Shown piece by piece: positions 1-10,583 of a stretch of 34,876 bases of DNA. The translations under genes were made by a program, and so were the position numbers. The notes beneath the pieces were generated by a model that did not search any database, was not told the DNA's origin, and saw only the letters and a list, made by a program, of their open reading frames with translations. Origin of the DNA: Ophiothrix spiculata (taxonomy: Eukaryota; Echinodermata; Ophiuroidea; Amphilepidida; Ophiotrichidae); NCBI GenBank assembly GCA_000969725.1, contig JXSR01S027844.1; one strand, given 5' to 3'. Within the stretch, counting starts at the first letter, position 1. The number at the start of each line of letters is the position of its first letter.

Positions 1-855
1 ATATATAAAAGAAAATGAAAAAACAAATCAAAACAATAAGATTTGGTTTAAAAAGCTTTCAAAGAGAAAACTCTCATCAAACTGTGACAACAAGATATGT
101 GACATATACAACTCCAACATTGGCATCCGTAATAGATTCTGAGCCTTTGAGCTCTTATCCCTAATGAGCTGCTAATGATATTCCTGCTCAGTACAGGTTG
201 ACTGATAGCATACAATGAGATGGGTCTCTATACACAGTCTGTATAAACTATCAATGAAAAACTAGATACGCACAGAACAGGGAGGAGATAGACAAATAAC
301 AAACCATAATATTTACCTTGGAGTCGTAATAGTGCTCAACAATTCAAGTTGGTACTATCATAGTCAGGATATTAGCATACGCCCCACAATTCAAGGGGCT
401 AAGAGAATAACAAGTCCTAGATTATCCTTGGGTGAGTAAATGCTGTGTTGAGTGCTGAATAGATGGATAGCGGTGGTTAGCGTAAACGTGTCGAAGAAAA
501 TGGCATGGCGGTTGTGAAACATCGGGCCTTGAAAAATATCTTGACCGATTGAGTTTCAATAGCCACTGACAGCCATTTGTATGACTGGGTATTATAGTCT
601 GTTCAGCCAGTCAGCAATGACCGAGATCTCTCTTTGTGTACTTAAATTGATGTGTTATAATAGCGTTTTTGAGTCGTACAAGAGGGTCAGTCAACAGAAG
701 TGTTAATAGTAAATTGCTGATAGCTGTGCCTGCCTGCTACTATACCTAGCCAGCCAAAATGCTTGTTACAGAGAACCATTCAAAAAAGCCAATACTAAGG
801 ATGAATCATTGGAGTTTATACAGGACGATTTAGAGAGTGTAAAAAAAGAAGAAAA

Positions 856-1104
856 ATGAAATTGTGCTTGTCTATATTTAGCCTGAATCACTGCAGCAAT
901 ATTACATTGCGACATTCTCTATCGCATCAGCTTCGCTAGTCAGCTAGCCAAGATTGTGCATACAAAATGAGGAAACTGTTCCTTGCTAACAATGACTGTA
1001 TGACAAAATTTAATTATCGTAGCAGGAACACTGATAAATATTTTGCTCATATGCTGGGTAGAATGAGGGTGAAATCAATAATCTATTGTGGGTTGAATGC
1101 ATGA
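856..1104 (+). pseudogene. Frame A, copy 1: stop-interrupted small ORF
   Basis: An 82-codon frame identical in length to its sisters in copies 2, 3 and 4, but with an in-frame TAG about 28 codons in (CTT CGC TAG), caused by base changes rather than an indel. The second half (KMRKLFLANNDCMTKF and onward) is unchanged. No family is recognised. The start lies just after a purine-rich AAAAAAGAAGAAAA run. If this is noncoding DNA, the frame is incidental. Confidence 0.4.
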
Positions 1105-1688
1105 CAGAGACATAAGATGCAAACTAAGATTGCCGCTGGCTCCTCCGTACTTCAATCGCTCTATGGGCGTACATAATTGTCTCTCACCCCTACAGGCATT
1201 CTCTACACATCTTTCTCACTCCAATGTCTTCCTTTTTGGATGTTAGCACCCATAGCCTCTCTTAGTCACTATTCATTAGACGCTATTATATATAGCTACA
1301 AGAGTGTGAGCCCTACCAATCAACCAACGTGCCATTAAACCTTCAAGGCATCTATGGGGGCTATCTTGTCTCATCACAAATTTTAGGAGGAAACATACAA
1401 AGTTGAAGATTATATCATCTCAAACTTAAATATACACAGAGTTCATGCTATAATTTTGTTAAGAAGAAGAGGAAGACTAGGGTCAATGCCATACACTCAT
1501 CCTATAACCATCTGTTCCAATTTTGTAAGTAAACACTTGCTTTAGAATTGTTTAATGTTCTCTAGTAACAACTTCATCACATAAAACATTACCCCCACCT
1601 TTGTTGTTTTTATAACATGTCTTTGCTTTTCAGCTTAATTACATATCACAACTTTGGAGATAAGCTTAACACACATGGATTCGTAGAG

Positions 1689-1916
1689 TCATTGCGTTAA
1701 GATAGAAGGCTGTAAGCGTCTCAAAGCTTCACACCCTTTGTGTCGCATGTTTCTTGTGACACATTTACATGCCCGTTTACTACGCTTGTTTAGTCTCCTT
1801 AGAGTGGTATTGACGTCTTTTTGCCTTGAGCCAAACCAAACACATACAACCAAGGCAATATCAGAACAGATATGAACCACATCATGACAGTGACAGGAAA
1901 GAGAAAATACACCCAA
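1689..1916 (-). CDS. Frame B, copy 1: basic small ORF, unknown
   Basis: A 75-codon frame with a Cys/His-rich start (SCHCHDVV), a hydrophobic centre (DIALVVCVWFG) and a basic C-terminal half (LRRLNKRSKRACK). It is present in all five copies. Copy 1 differs from the others mainly by replacements (I to K, W to C, R to C), which argues against strong purifying selection here. No family recognised. It may be part of a lost exon or incidental. Confidence 0.25.
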   Translation of the reverse strand: MGVFSLSCHCHDVVHICSDIALVVCVWFGSRQKDVNTTLRRLNKRSKRACKCVTRNMRHKGCEALRRLQPSILTQ

Positions 1917-2083
1917 ATAAACTAGTCCCTATGAATATTTAGAAAACATACGCTGAAACCAAACGCCAATTTCATATTCTCCTGTCCGGCTTACTGTTCA
2001 TATTTTTCAAAGCTCAAACTGCAGCGTAATTTAAAAATTGACTCCATTTGGCTTCAAGGTTTCCTGTCGTAATATTTGGAAAG

Positions 2084-2231
2084 ATGGCACCGCTGCTTTT
2101 GTACTTGTTTATCCATCTTGAATGGTTCTGATTTGGCTGTGCTCAATACCTTGTACGAAGTCTTTTATGATTCACGGCAGAAGTGATTCCAGCCCCAGGC
2201 CACGGCAACTGAACTAATATTTTGTAAATAA
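2084..2231 (+). pseudogene. Frame C, copy 1: frameshifted small ORF
   Basis: Counterpart of the 48-codon frame of copies 3 and 4. It begins MAPLLLYL but a +1 length difference in the TACTTGTTTATCC segment shifts it, and it stops at EWF. The downstream part still resembles the original frame when the shift is ignored. Confidence 0.35.
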
Positions 2232-4719
2232 ATTATTGCTTCAAACTGATGCCTTTTCCAATCAACTGTTGATAACAATGAAGGAACTAAAATAATAATT
2301 TTAAGTTTCTTATTACTTAAAAGCATAACAATGTTCATTTATATGCACCACACATAAATATTTGCATGAAGGTATTGAAGCAAGTTCAATGGAAAGAAAG
2401 GCGTGTTCCACCACTCATGAATGTTTTTCTTTAGAAACAGAGCAAAGGGAATAAATCGTACTAGTGATAAATGAATGTGACTATAAGAAACATAGGATAA
2501 TATTAATTCAAGTTATCATTATATGCCACACATGCAGGCAAAACACTTGATTATATATTGAATAAACTTGGCTTTCCTTTTACCTTCTTATATACAAGAA
2601 CTAATAAGACTTTTTGAATAACTTGTACGCAATGAAATGGGCAGAAATATCAGCCGTACTCAGATGAAACAAAGTCAAAATTTAAAATTTTCCCTTTAAA
2701 GTTAGGACATGCTTGTTTATTTACACATTTTCTGTTCAAAACATGATATCCTTTATTCAAATTATAACAATTTTTTTCTAAGAAGTCATTAAATGAAAAG
2801 CATCTTCAATAAAGTCTATTTAGAGAAAGAATAACTCCTCCACCTCACAAAATCACATGTTCCGCCCGATCTCTCATCCAGTCATTCATCATGATCCAGC
2901 TACCTTTCCATTCTTGCCCAACCAACAAATAATCTAGATCGAAGATTGAACCATTTTGCAACTGTAATTACTGATTTTATTTTACTTTGGAATCCCAACA
3001 GGTATCTGTCAGTTACCTCCTGAAGAAAGCAAAAAAATTCTTTTTAAGTATTCTTCAATTGCAAATAATTATAAATGTAACCAATATTGTTCGGAAGTAA
3101 AGGACAAATAGTTAATTCTCTTCTATATAAATTTCTCTTCAACCAAAGTGAATCAAGTTCTTCCTACTGTTGTTTTTGTTTTGTTTTTAAGGAAAATGAT
3201 TTCTGAATATAATAATTCTTTTTACAAATATATGACCTATTCGAGAACAGTTAAGGGTATTTTCTTTAAATAGAGTTATTGAATTTAATTCTGAAAACAA
3301 ACAATACTTATATATAAAAATAGTTTTAAAATGACATTCATTGTTTTTGAAAAATAGATAATAGGACTGTGAAATATTTTACAACAGTAAAAGATGCAAT
3401 TTTTCTTTTCCATGGAGTGTGTTTGTGTTTTATCTTCAGTAGATAAAACATGCAACACCTATCAAAAGACAATAGAAATGAATCGATGCAAAATTCTAGT
3501 AAAAACGATCAATTAATCATAACATTTCTGAGTCAAGAAACCTTACCAAATTATTTCATTATCAGACAATTTTCCTGAAAGTTGTCACTTCAAGGTTGCA
3601 ATTTAACACATGAGGAAATATGAACAAGGCTTATAACAAGTCTTTCTCAAAATTAGAACAACATTCTAAATCTGTTTCTAAATCAAACTAAGCAAACTAA
3701 ATTGACAATTTATATCATATATACATGATAGAAAACACTCTGTAAAAGGAAGCAACTACTTCATTTTGTCAATTGAAACTAACAGATTCACTAATAACGT
3801 GCCAATTTATGTAAAAAATCAGCCACAAAGTGAGCGATCAAATAAATTAGCAATTATATATGCTATGAACTCGACCATGAAATGGCTGCCTGTATAATGA
3901 ACAGATTAATTTTGTAAGCTTTCATACCTTATCATTATCAAAATTTCCTTCAACGAAAATATTTTAAATGATTTAATCTTGTAACAGTTTGCTTACTTAA
4001 GATGTGCTTGTGGGTGTTTTCAATTTACCTCAGTTTTGTAAACAGATTACTGAATACAATATCAACATTTTCCTTATAAAATGCGCTTCTATTCTATATC
4101 AAAATTTTAAAGGCACATTTTAAAATTTATAGTGAATTGTAACAGTTTATTTGTGGTATGAAACATGTATGACCTTTAACCTTTTAGAAACACCTGTGAG
4201 ATTTAAGTAAGTTAAGCTTTTGGTGATCAAGTGTCAGAAGGGCTGAGATACTTCTACAATAACATGGATGCCTATGATTATTGTTTCAATATTGCTGAGA
4301 AAGCTTTCTATATTTGTAAGGTAGTTGCAACAAATTGAACATCTCCTGTTTTTGTCATTATCAATTTTCAATGCTGAGTAAGAAAATTATTACATTATGT
4401 ACAAATCAGAGCTAACAAGATTGCAATCAACAATGTAAAAGCCAGATGGGTATTTGCAATAAATTAATGACAATGCTTTCGTCAAGAATAAGGAACAGAA
4501 ATTATGCTGATTAATCATGTTCTGCACTCTAAGAGAACTACATAAACACACTAAAGAATATCATTAGATATTACATAATGTACATGATGAAGATAAAACA
4601 CCAAAAGGGCCATTTTTACCTTATGTAAGATGACTAATTATATAACGGAAGAAGCAGGATGATCTTTCCTAGTAAAGCTGTGTTTTGATTATAAACCAAC
4701 ATAAAGGTCTTTGGTTTAA
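2232..4719. other. A+T-rich stretch without genes, copy 1
   Basis: No frame above 60 codons on either strand is worth reporting. It is collinear with 11130-13800 in copy 2 and partly with copy 3 and the inverted copy. Divergence is uneven: short indels are common from 2620 to 3500, and similarity tightens again from about 3780. Confidence 0.6.
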
Positions 4720-4736
4720 TTACTTTTAGAAATTAA

Positions 4737-4875
4737 ATACTGAGAGAGAAAATTCTGTCGCAATATGTGGCAGATGCAACAGTTTGTAAACCGGTATCCA
4801 TGCTTCGTAATTCATTTAATGCCAATGTCCCTGTTGGCGACAAAATGATCGCCTCCGCAGTATATCGCCAGATAG
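4737..4875 (+). other. Exon-like block with splice donor, copy 1
   Basis: A 139-bp open stretch (LREKILSQYVADATVC, then NSFNANVPVGDKMIASAVYR) ends at ATAG directly before GTAAGA, a good donor match. A pyrimidine-rich TTACTTTTAG lies upstream at 4720-4729, but the frame has a TAA just inside that acceptor, so a coding internal exon would need another acceptor or this could be a first exon with a start at ATG ATC GCC. The opposite strand is also open. A decayed exon is the best guess. Confidence 0.28.
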
Positions 4876-5677
4876 GTAAGAACTAGGGCAAGTCATTGCC
4901 AGCAACCCAAATAATGAGAGACAAAAAGTAGGACAATTTCATAAAATGTAGGACTGTAATTTACTATTTAGTCAAATCTCTAAAAGTTTAATTTTTACAA
5001 CATCTGTTGAACAAAAAAATAAGAATTGAAACACAAGCAAATCAGTGTGAAAGCACAGAAGGACAAATTGAGATGGCAATGGAAATGTTGATTGTGCTTT
5101 TATAGCAATTACTTTTCATTTATTATCATGGCTAAAATTACACACATTTGAAAATTGCCATATTCTATTGGTAGCAGCCAATGTTTTTACATAAAGCGGT
5201 ATAATTTGTGCCAGAGCATTCATGCTGAATTTTGAAGTTGATTTTAAAATATTAATTCTAGTGTGATAACACTAATAACAAACTAAAAAAGTGACATCAG
5301 TGTTACTGTGCAATGTTCATATCATAGGATATCAGATTTAAAAATAAAAATAGATGAACTTGGAATATGCCCTACAAATATTTTAAGATCACCAGTCTAC
5401 GATGACAATCACTAGAAAAGAATATCAAGCAACCATCCGTATGATCGACTTTAACTACTCAGTACTTGGTATGAAGCAAAAGCAAGAACAAAACACTCTC
5501 CCCCTAGAATGGTAATTTTATGACAAACTCATATCATCCTAGATTATCATTCTCATCCCCTCTTCTATATACCAAGCACAGTTAGCTTAAACAAACACTA
5601 CGTCTCCCAGCCCTATAATACCACAAACACTTGAATGGCAAGTTTGTATCAACCAACATCTTCAACCTATTTTCTTT

Positions 5678-6329
5678 TCACTCAATTGAATCTACAAATA
5701 AATAATCAGGCAGGCGGGAATATTGGGCAATTTTTCTCACTTCTGATAACCCATCAATTGTCCTCAAGCCTTGGTTATGATAACACTGAGAAGCGGGGAG
5801 TGCTAGATCTTCCAGTATATTAAGCATTTTAGAGCTGTTTAAGTCGTTTGGTCCACGCGCCGTTCACGCGTACCAGTACGCACCAGTTTCCGAGTTGGTT
5901 AGTCCCGCAATACGCATGCGCATATTCTCTGAGTAGTGTTTTGAAGCTAAAAATGGCCATATTTTAGTATTTTTCTAGAAAATTAGGTCCGTGACCCCCA
6001 ATTTTTATTTTTTTATTTGAAAGAACATACTTGTGCGCAACTTTTATAAAAAAATTAACAAAATTACTCTAGCAGATTTTTTGAATCAACACTAAATAAT
6101 TTCACTTTTGCCACATTTCCCATAGACCCCTGTACTAATTTGTCCCCCAAAACCTCCAAAAATGGTGTTTTTAAACAGACTCTCATGCAAAAACAAGTCC
6201 CGTACCCCCCAATTTTTATTTTAAAAATCGGTTCTACATCGATAAAATATCATTCATGCCGATTTATACAAAAATTGCTCTAGCGGATCTCCCATGGACC
6301 AAACACCTTAAGTCTGTTTTATGCTCCAT
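5678..6329 (-). pseudogene. Frame D, copy 1: 60-aa ORF split by a MITE
   Basis: Reverse-strand frame that matches copy 3 from MERKTD through LEDLALPASQCYHNQGLR to a shared end at DSIE and TGA. Here it is split by the 465-bp TTAA-flanked element at 5843-6307, which entered within the codons for Asp and Leu. Outside the insertion the frame stays open to its normal stop, so the insertion is the main lesion. Confidence 0.4.
5843..6307. mobile_element. 465-bp TTAA-flanked MITE (piggyBac-like)
   Basis: Flanked by TTAA at 5839-5842 and 6308-6311; copies 2 and 3 have a single TTAA at the same point. Termini are inverted: GTCGTTTGGTCCA at the left and, reversed, GGTGTTTGGTCCA at the right. No transposase is encoded. 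Inside, a segment of roughly 130 bp is repeated, each time containing CCCCCAATTTTTATTTT and a later CTCTAGC. TTAA target use is typical of piggyBac elements, so the class is inferred from that alone. Confidence 0.82.
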
Positions 6330-6457
6330 GTAATGATGTAATCAGGCTTTCCTGATTGAAGCTAAATAATACTGTATCAAGTTAGGTTAGACAAAATTCC
6401 CACTTCAAAATATTCATATCTTTTACTCAGCAAGACCAAGCAACTAAAAATAAGAAA

Positions 6458-6536
6458 AAAGTAAGGATCGTACAGATACCATTCATTTGGAACAAAACTG
6501 ACCGAGCAGCAATTGCTCAAGTTTTTTGAAAACAAG
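6458..6536. other. Short segment absent from copy 2
   Basis: About 79 bp between AAGGATC and the left TTAA of the neighbouring MITE has no counterpart in copy 2. It contains GAGCAGCAATTGCTC, a short imperfect hairpin. It could be ancestral sequence deleted from copy 2 or an insertion in copy 1. Confidence 0.5.
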
Positions 6537-6540
6537 TTAA

Positions 6541-6827
6541 AGGTGCAATTCATGATTTTGATGTGACATAAACTTCGCCTCTTTTCTAGCTAAATAAAAA
6601 GAAGAGTTCAACATAAAAAACCAACCGTTCGTTTCCAAGTTTCAAATTTTTCAGCATTTTGAAAATCCCCATAGACCACTTTATTGTAATTACTGTCGGG
6701 CCCGACAATAATTAGAAAATGATACATTTTCTCACTTTTCTCAAAAATGCAAGCACATATGAAAGAATGGGGATCATAACATATACTAATTGAGGACTAG
6801 GGGGAAAGTGGATCATGAATTGCCCCT
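6541..6827. mobile_element. 287-bp TTAA-flanked MITE with foldback core
   Basis: Flanked by TTAA at 6537-6540 and 6828-6831; copy 2 has a single TTAA there. The termini are AGGTGCAATTCATGAT and, reversed, AGGGGCAATTCATGAT, 15 of 16 matching. Near the middle lies a perfect 14-bp palindrome TGTCGGGCCCGACA with flanking ATTA/TAAT. No ORF. Probably a piggyBac-like non-autonomous element of a different family from the one 230 bp upstream. Confidence 0.85.
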
Positions 6828-7048
6828 TTAATTGAAACACGTTGCTTTATTGTTTTTGACACAAATGTTTGTTACAAAGTAAAAGTCTTACATCACCAAA
6901 CTAATTTACCTTCAAATTCAAAGTGAAGAACTCATAAAAAACTCTCTGTCTATCAGGAAATAAATCCACAACTCTTCTTATTCCATAGCAACGATGTTAA
7001 CCATGGTTTCATCTCATCCAAATAAAAGACCTAACTTCACATAACAAG

Positions 7049-7154
7049 AGTTGTTTATTCTCTCTGCTCAGTTCAGTTCTGATAAAGTAAAAGGTATCTG
7101 CAGTTGTTTATTCTCTCTGCACAGTTCAGTTCTGATAAAGCAAAAGGAATCAGC
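7049..7154 (+). repeat. 53-bp tandem duplication
   Basis: Two adjacent 53-bp blocks starting AGTTGTTTATTCTCTCTGC at 7049 and 7102, differing at a few bases. Copy 2 has one block only, so copy 1 gained the second after divergence or copy 2 lost one. Confidence 0.9.
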
Positions 7155-7505
7155 ACATCGCAGGTTTCATCACATACATGTACTTCATGATTTGGCTCAA
7201 TTCTGATAACCATGGTAACCTTTTTTACAAAACATGCAAGATATCAAATACACTGTATCTACTCTATACCCCTAATGTATAGTTACGTTATATAAAAAAC
7301 GTAAATCGCTTGGATTTCAATACTTGAAATTTAGCAAAATTTAATTATCTCACTTTTTGTTTCAAATTTTTATTATATTTATTCACTTATTTATTCAAAG
7401 CTTAACCAAGATAAAGTTGTATATTGCAATGCTAGCAACATCAGTAAAATTATATTTCAATTCAACTCAATCATATGTAGCTCTATTGGTACAATCTAGT
7501 CTCAA

Positions 7506-7546
7506 TAGCTTAGTTGGTATATACAAAAGGTCCCAGGTTCTATTCC
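7506..7546 (+). repeat. tRNA-like SINE head, copy 1
   Basis: TAGCTTAGTTGG (7506-7517) fits a pol III A box and GGTTCTATTCC (7536-7546) fits a B box. The latter sits in a tRNA-like T arm: CCAGG, a seven-base loop TTCTATT, then CCTGG. The boxes are about 14 bp too close for a full tRNA, so the anticodon arm is missing. Read as a tRNA-derived SINE or pseudo-tRNA remnant. The matching sequence recurs in copies 2 and 3, so it predates the array. Confidence 0.6.
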
Positions 7547-7650
7547 TGGTGGAGAACTTCAATTTGGTCAAGTTGTGGCTAATATGAAAACAAAAATGGA
7601 AGTCAGTATTTATTTATAAATTTTAGGATGGATTATTTTTGGAAAATCTT

Positions 7651-7661
7651 CCCCCCCCCCC
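7651..7661 (+). repeat. C11 homopolymer
   Basis: Eleven consecutive C residues in copy 1, where copies 2 and 3 read ATTTTTCAAG-type sequence. Prone to sequencing and length error. Confidence 0.95.
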
Positions 7662-7684
7662 TAAGAATTGTTGTCATTCCTTTA

Positions 7685-7964
7685 TAGGAGCATGTTCCGA
7701 TTGCTTCAACTTGAAACCAAAATATTGGTCATAGTTTTCTCATAACCCGTGGCTGAGCTATGTTACATTTTGGAGATCTATATGAAAATGTGTCTAATTA
7801 TGGTTACCATAATTAATTTATACAGTAATGTATAGGCGGCTATGGAATACAAAGTTGCCCATAAAATCAAAACAGTTTTCCCAAATCTCCTGAAATTTAA
7901 GACTTAGACCGTTTTAGTGGCCATATTTCATATGACATTGAAAGCTAAATTTTGCTTAAAAGCT
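7685..7964. mobile_element. 280-bp insertion in copy 1, class uncertain
   Basis: Bounded by CCTTTA at 7679-7684 and 7965-7970; copies 2 and 3 have one such site. If the true target is TA, the ends become inverted (TAGGAGC left and AAGGAGC reversed right), which would fit a Tc1/mariner-type MITE. The interior is A+T-rich with no frame of interest. Confidence 0.6.
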
Positions 7965-8293
7965 CCTTTAATAGCATTCAAAAGACATCAATCTCTTCAT
8001 TTTTGAATGGTATCCTTTTATTTCCTTATTTTGCATGCATTTCTACATTTTCATTTCAAGTCAACCCATTTCTCTCTCCACCTTTTCATCACTTTTTCCA
8101 TAATCAGTTACTGTCTTTAGGGAAATCTCAATGCGTTTGACAAAAATGCATCCTACTTATAAGCCTTAAACTGCCGTATTTATCATTCATAGCAACTATA
8201 ACAGAAGTTTAAAATCTCTAAAATAAGTTACATATTGTCAAAGCTCTAAGGGACACATTTCTATTTCATAAGAAGACATCAAAAATTTATCAT

Positions 8294-8557
8294 ATGCCTT
8301 TGCCAACTTTTCTATTGAAAACCATGATCAGAATTCATTCTTATTCATCTCAAAATGATGCCTCATTCATTTATCTTCACTCAAGCGTGGATAATGATTT
8401 TTCTTTTCATTTGCCGGCTCATTGGAGCAATCGTCAATCCTGGGAATACTGCTTTAAATCAGGCGTTAATGCCCCCTCCGGCGCTGTTTGTCGTCTCTGT
8501 GTCATAAATCGGTTTGTATATGACTTGTTCGATGTTGCATATGATACAATTTGTTGA
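8294..8557 (+). CDS. Frame E, copy 1: 87-aa small ORF, unknown
   Basis: An open frame with Ser/His/Phe-rich N-terminal half (FIYLHSSVDNDFSFHLPAHW) and a Cys-containing C-terminal half (VCRLCVINRFVYDLF). It is conserved in copy 3 up to NAP, while copy 2 has a TAA after SNRQSR. A second frame in the same place is also partly open. Likely incidental or decayed. Confidence 0.2.
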   Translation: MPLPTFLLKTMIRIHSYSSQNDASFIYLHSSVDNDFSFHLPAHWSNRQSWEYCFKSGVNAPSGAVCRLCVINRFVYDLFDVAYDTIC

Positions 8558-8799
8558 GCTGTTTATTTGGGTAAAGAGTTTGAATTATACACAATAAACA
8601 GACTTGATTATTATCAGCACCTGTGGAATTAGCTAGCAACAGCACTTGTTGAAATTAAATGACTTTTATGAAAAAGGCAACATTCCCTATAAAATATGGA
8701 CACATTTCTAGGTTTTTATTTATATAGAAAATTAATTCTCAGAAAAAATACATACACTCTGAATTAAGTATGTATTTAAGCAGCCAATTAATTGAATAT

Positions 8800-9068
8800 G
8801 CCAGTACACTCCAATAGCTTGTAGGGGGGTTTAGGGGCTAAGCTCCTGAAAAAAACCAAGCAAATTGAAGTAATTACAGACATTTTTAAACCTTAATTAA
8901 GGGGTCCAGGGGCGAAGCCTGGAAAATTTTGCTATTTTTGGAAATTTTTGACATATTTCAATGCATTCTGAGCAATACTTCCGTGCAAAGTTTTTTTTTC
9001 TTTTTTTTCATTTAGTGAGTCAAGTTTTTTTTCTTCTTGCCCCCCACCCCCAGAGTCTAATGGTGCGC
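8800..9068 (+). other. Replaced end of copy 1
   Basis: Copies 3, 4 and inverted share sequence with GAGCTCTTATCC just before the unit zero point; the end of copy 1 does not. Instead it has two related G-rich motifs, GGGGTTTAGGGGCTAAGC and GGGGTCCAGGGGCGAAGC, about 75 bp apart, T-rich tracts near 8988-9010 and 9022-9036, and a C-rich run. It looks like an end of an interspersed element or a recombination patch. Confidence 0.6.
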
Positions 9069-9752
9069 CCCTAATGAGCTGCTAATGATATTCCTGCTCA
9101 GCACAGCTTGACTGATAGCATACAATGAAATGGATCTCTATACACAGTCTGTATAAACTATCAATGAAAAACTAGATACGGATGGAACAGGGAGGAGATA
9201 GACAAATAACAAACCATAATATTTACCTTGGAGTTGTAATAGTGCTTAACAATTCGAGTTTGTACTATCATAGTCGGATATTAGCATACGCCCCACAATT
9301 CAAGGGGCTAAGAGAATAACAAGTCCTAGATTATCCTTGGGTGAGTAAATGCTGTGTTGAGTGCTGAATAGATTGATAGCGGTGGTTAGCGTAAACGTGT
9401 CGAAGAAAATGGCATGGCGGTTGTGAAACATCGGGCCTTGAAAAATATCTTGACCGATTGAGTTTCAATAGCCACTGACAGCCATTTGTATGACTGGGTA
9501 TTATAGCCTGTTCAGCCAGTCAGCAATGACCGAGATCTCTCTTTGTGTACTTAAATTGATGTGTTATAATAGCGTTTTTGAGTCGTACAATAGGGTCACA
9601 GTCAACAGAGGTGTTAATAGTAAGTTGCTGATAGCTGTGCCTGCCTGCTACTATACCTAGCCAGCCAAAATACTTGTCACAGAGAACCATTCAAAAAAGC
9701 CAATACTAAGGATGAATCATGGAGTTTATACAGGAGCGAGAGTGTAAAAAAA

Positions 9753-10001
9753 ATGGAATTGTGCTTGTCTATACTGAGCCTGACTCACTGCAGCCATATT
9801 ACATTGCAACTTTCTCTATCGCATCAGCTAAGCCAGTCAGCAGGCCAAGTTTGTGCATACAAAATGAGGAAACTGTTCCTTGCTAACAATGACTGTATGA
9901 CAAAATTTAATTATCGTAGCAGGAACACTGATAAATATTTTCCTCACATGCTGCGAAGAATGAGGGTGAAATCAATAATCTATTGTGGGTGGAATGCATG
10001 A
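9753..10001 (+). CDS. Frame A, copy 2: conserved 82-aa small ORF, unknown
   Basis: The ATG-started 82-codon frame is open and is the same length in copies 3 and 4. The N-terminal third is rich in Leu, Ser, His and Cys (MELCLSILSL). The middle and C-terminal parts are basic (KMRKLFLANN, then LRRMRVKSII). No known domain is recognised. Five copies show no frame-breaking indel over 249 bp, which mildly favours past coding use, but two copies have stops and many differences change the amino acid. Either a decayed exon, a young peptide gene or chance is possible. Confidence 0.3.
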   Translation: MELCLSILSLTHCSHITLQLSLSHQLSQSAGQVCAYKMRKLFLANNDCMTKFNYRSRNTDKYFPHMLRRMRVKSIIYCGWNA

Positions 10002-10583
10002 CAGAGACATAAGATGCAAACTAAGATTGCCGCTGGCTCCTCTGTACTTCAATTGCTCTATGGGCGTACATAATTGTCTCTCACCCCTACAGGCATTTTC
10101 TATGCATCTTTCTCACTCCAATGTCTTCCTTTTTGGATGTTAGCACCCATAGCCTTTCTTAGTCATTATTCATTAGACACTATTAAATATAGCTACAAGG
10201 AGTGTGAGCCCTACCAACCCACCAACATGCCATTAAACCTTCAAGGCATCTATGGGTGCTATCTTGTCTCATCACAAGCTTTTTGAGGAGGAAGCATACA
10301 AAAATGGTTAATAAGTTGATGATTATATCATCTCAAACTTTAATAAACATAGAGTTCATGCTATAATTTTGTTAAGAAGGGGGAAGACTAGGTCAATGCC
10401 ATACACTCATCCTATAACCATCTGTTCCAATTTTGTAAGTAAACACTCGCTTTAGAACTGTTTAATGTGCTCTAGTAACAACTTCATCGCAAAAAACATT
10501 ACATTGTTTTTATAACATGTCTTTGCTTTTTAGCTAAATTACATATCACAACTTTTCAAGATAAGTTTAACACACATAAATGC

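Larger units (their letters stand above)
159..9068 (+). repeat. Long tandem repeat unit, copy 1
   Basis: First of three complete direct copies of the unit, 8,910 bp from one CCTAATGAG landmark to the next. Bases 1-158 are the tail of a preceding unit, matching the sequence just before copies 3 and 4. In order the unit holds frame A (856-1104), frame B on the minus strand (1689-1916), broken frame C (2084-2231), an A+T-rich stretch, an exon-like block (4737-4875), frame D on the minus strand (5678-6329), a tRNA-like remnant (7506-7546) and frame E (8294-8557). Private insertions lie at 5843-6307, 6541-6827 and 7685-7964. The end, from about 8800, differs from the other copies. Copy identity was judged by eye from long collinear matches; no percentage was computed. 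Confidence 0.93.

Noticed and set aside
5635-5823. 62-codon plus-strand frame opposite frame D
   Set aside because: Only copy 1 has its ATG; other copies read GAATCGCAAG. Treated as the shadow of the better-bounded minus-strand frame.
7506-7546. Functional tRNA gene
   Set aside because: The spacing between A and B boxes leaves no room for an anticodon arm and no acceptor stem pairs convincingly.
7357-7587. 76-codon hydrophobic frame
   Set aside because: Overlaps the tRNA-like remnant and A+T-rich DNA, and is not kept in copies 2 and 3.
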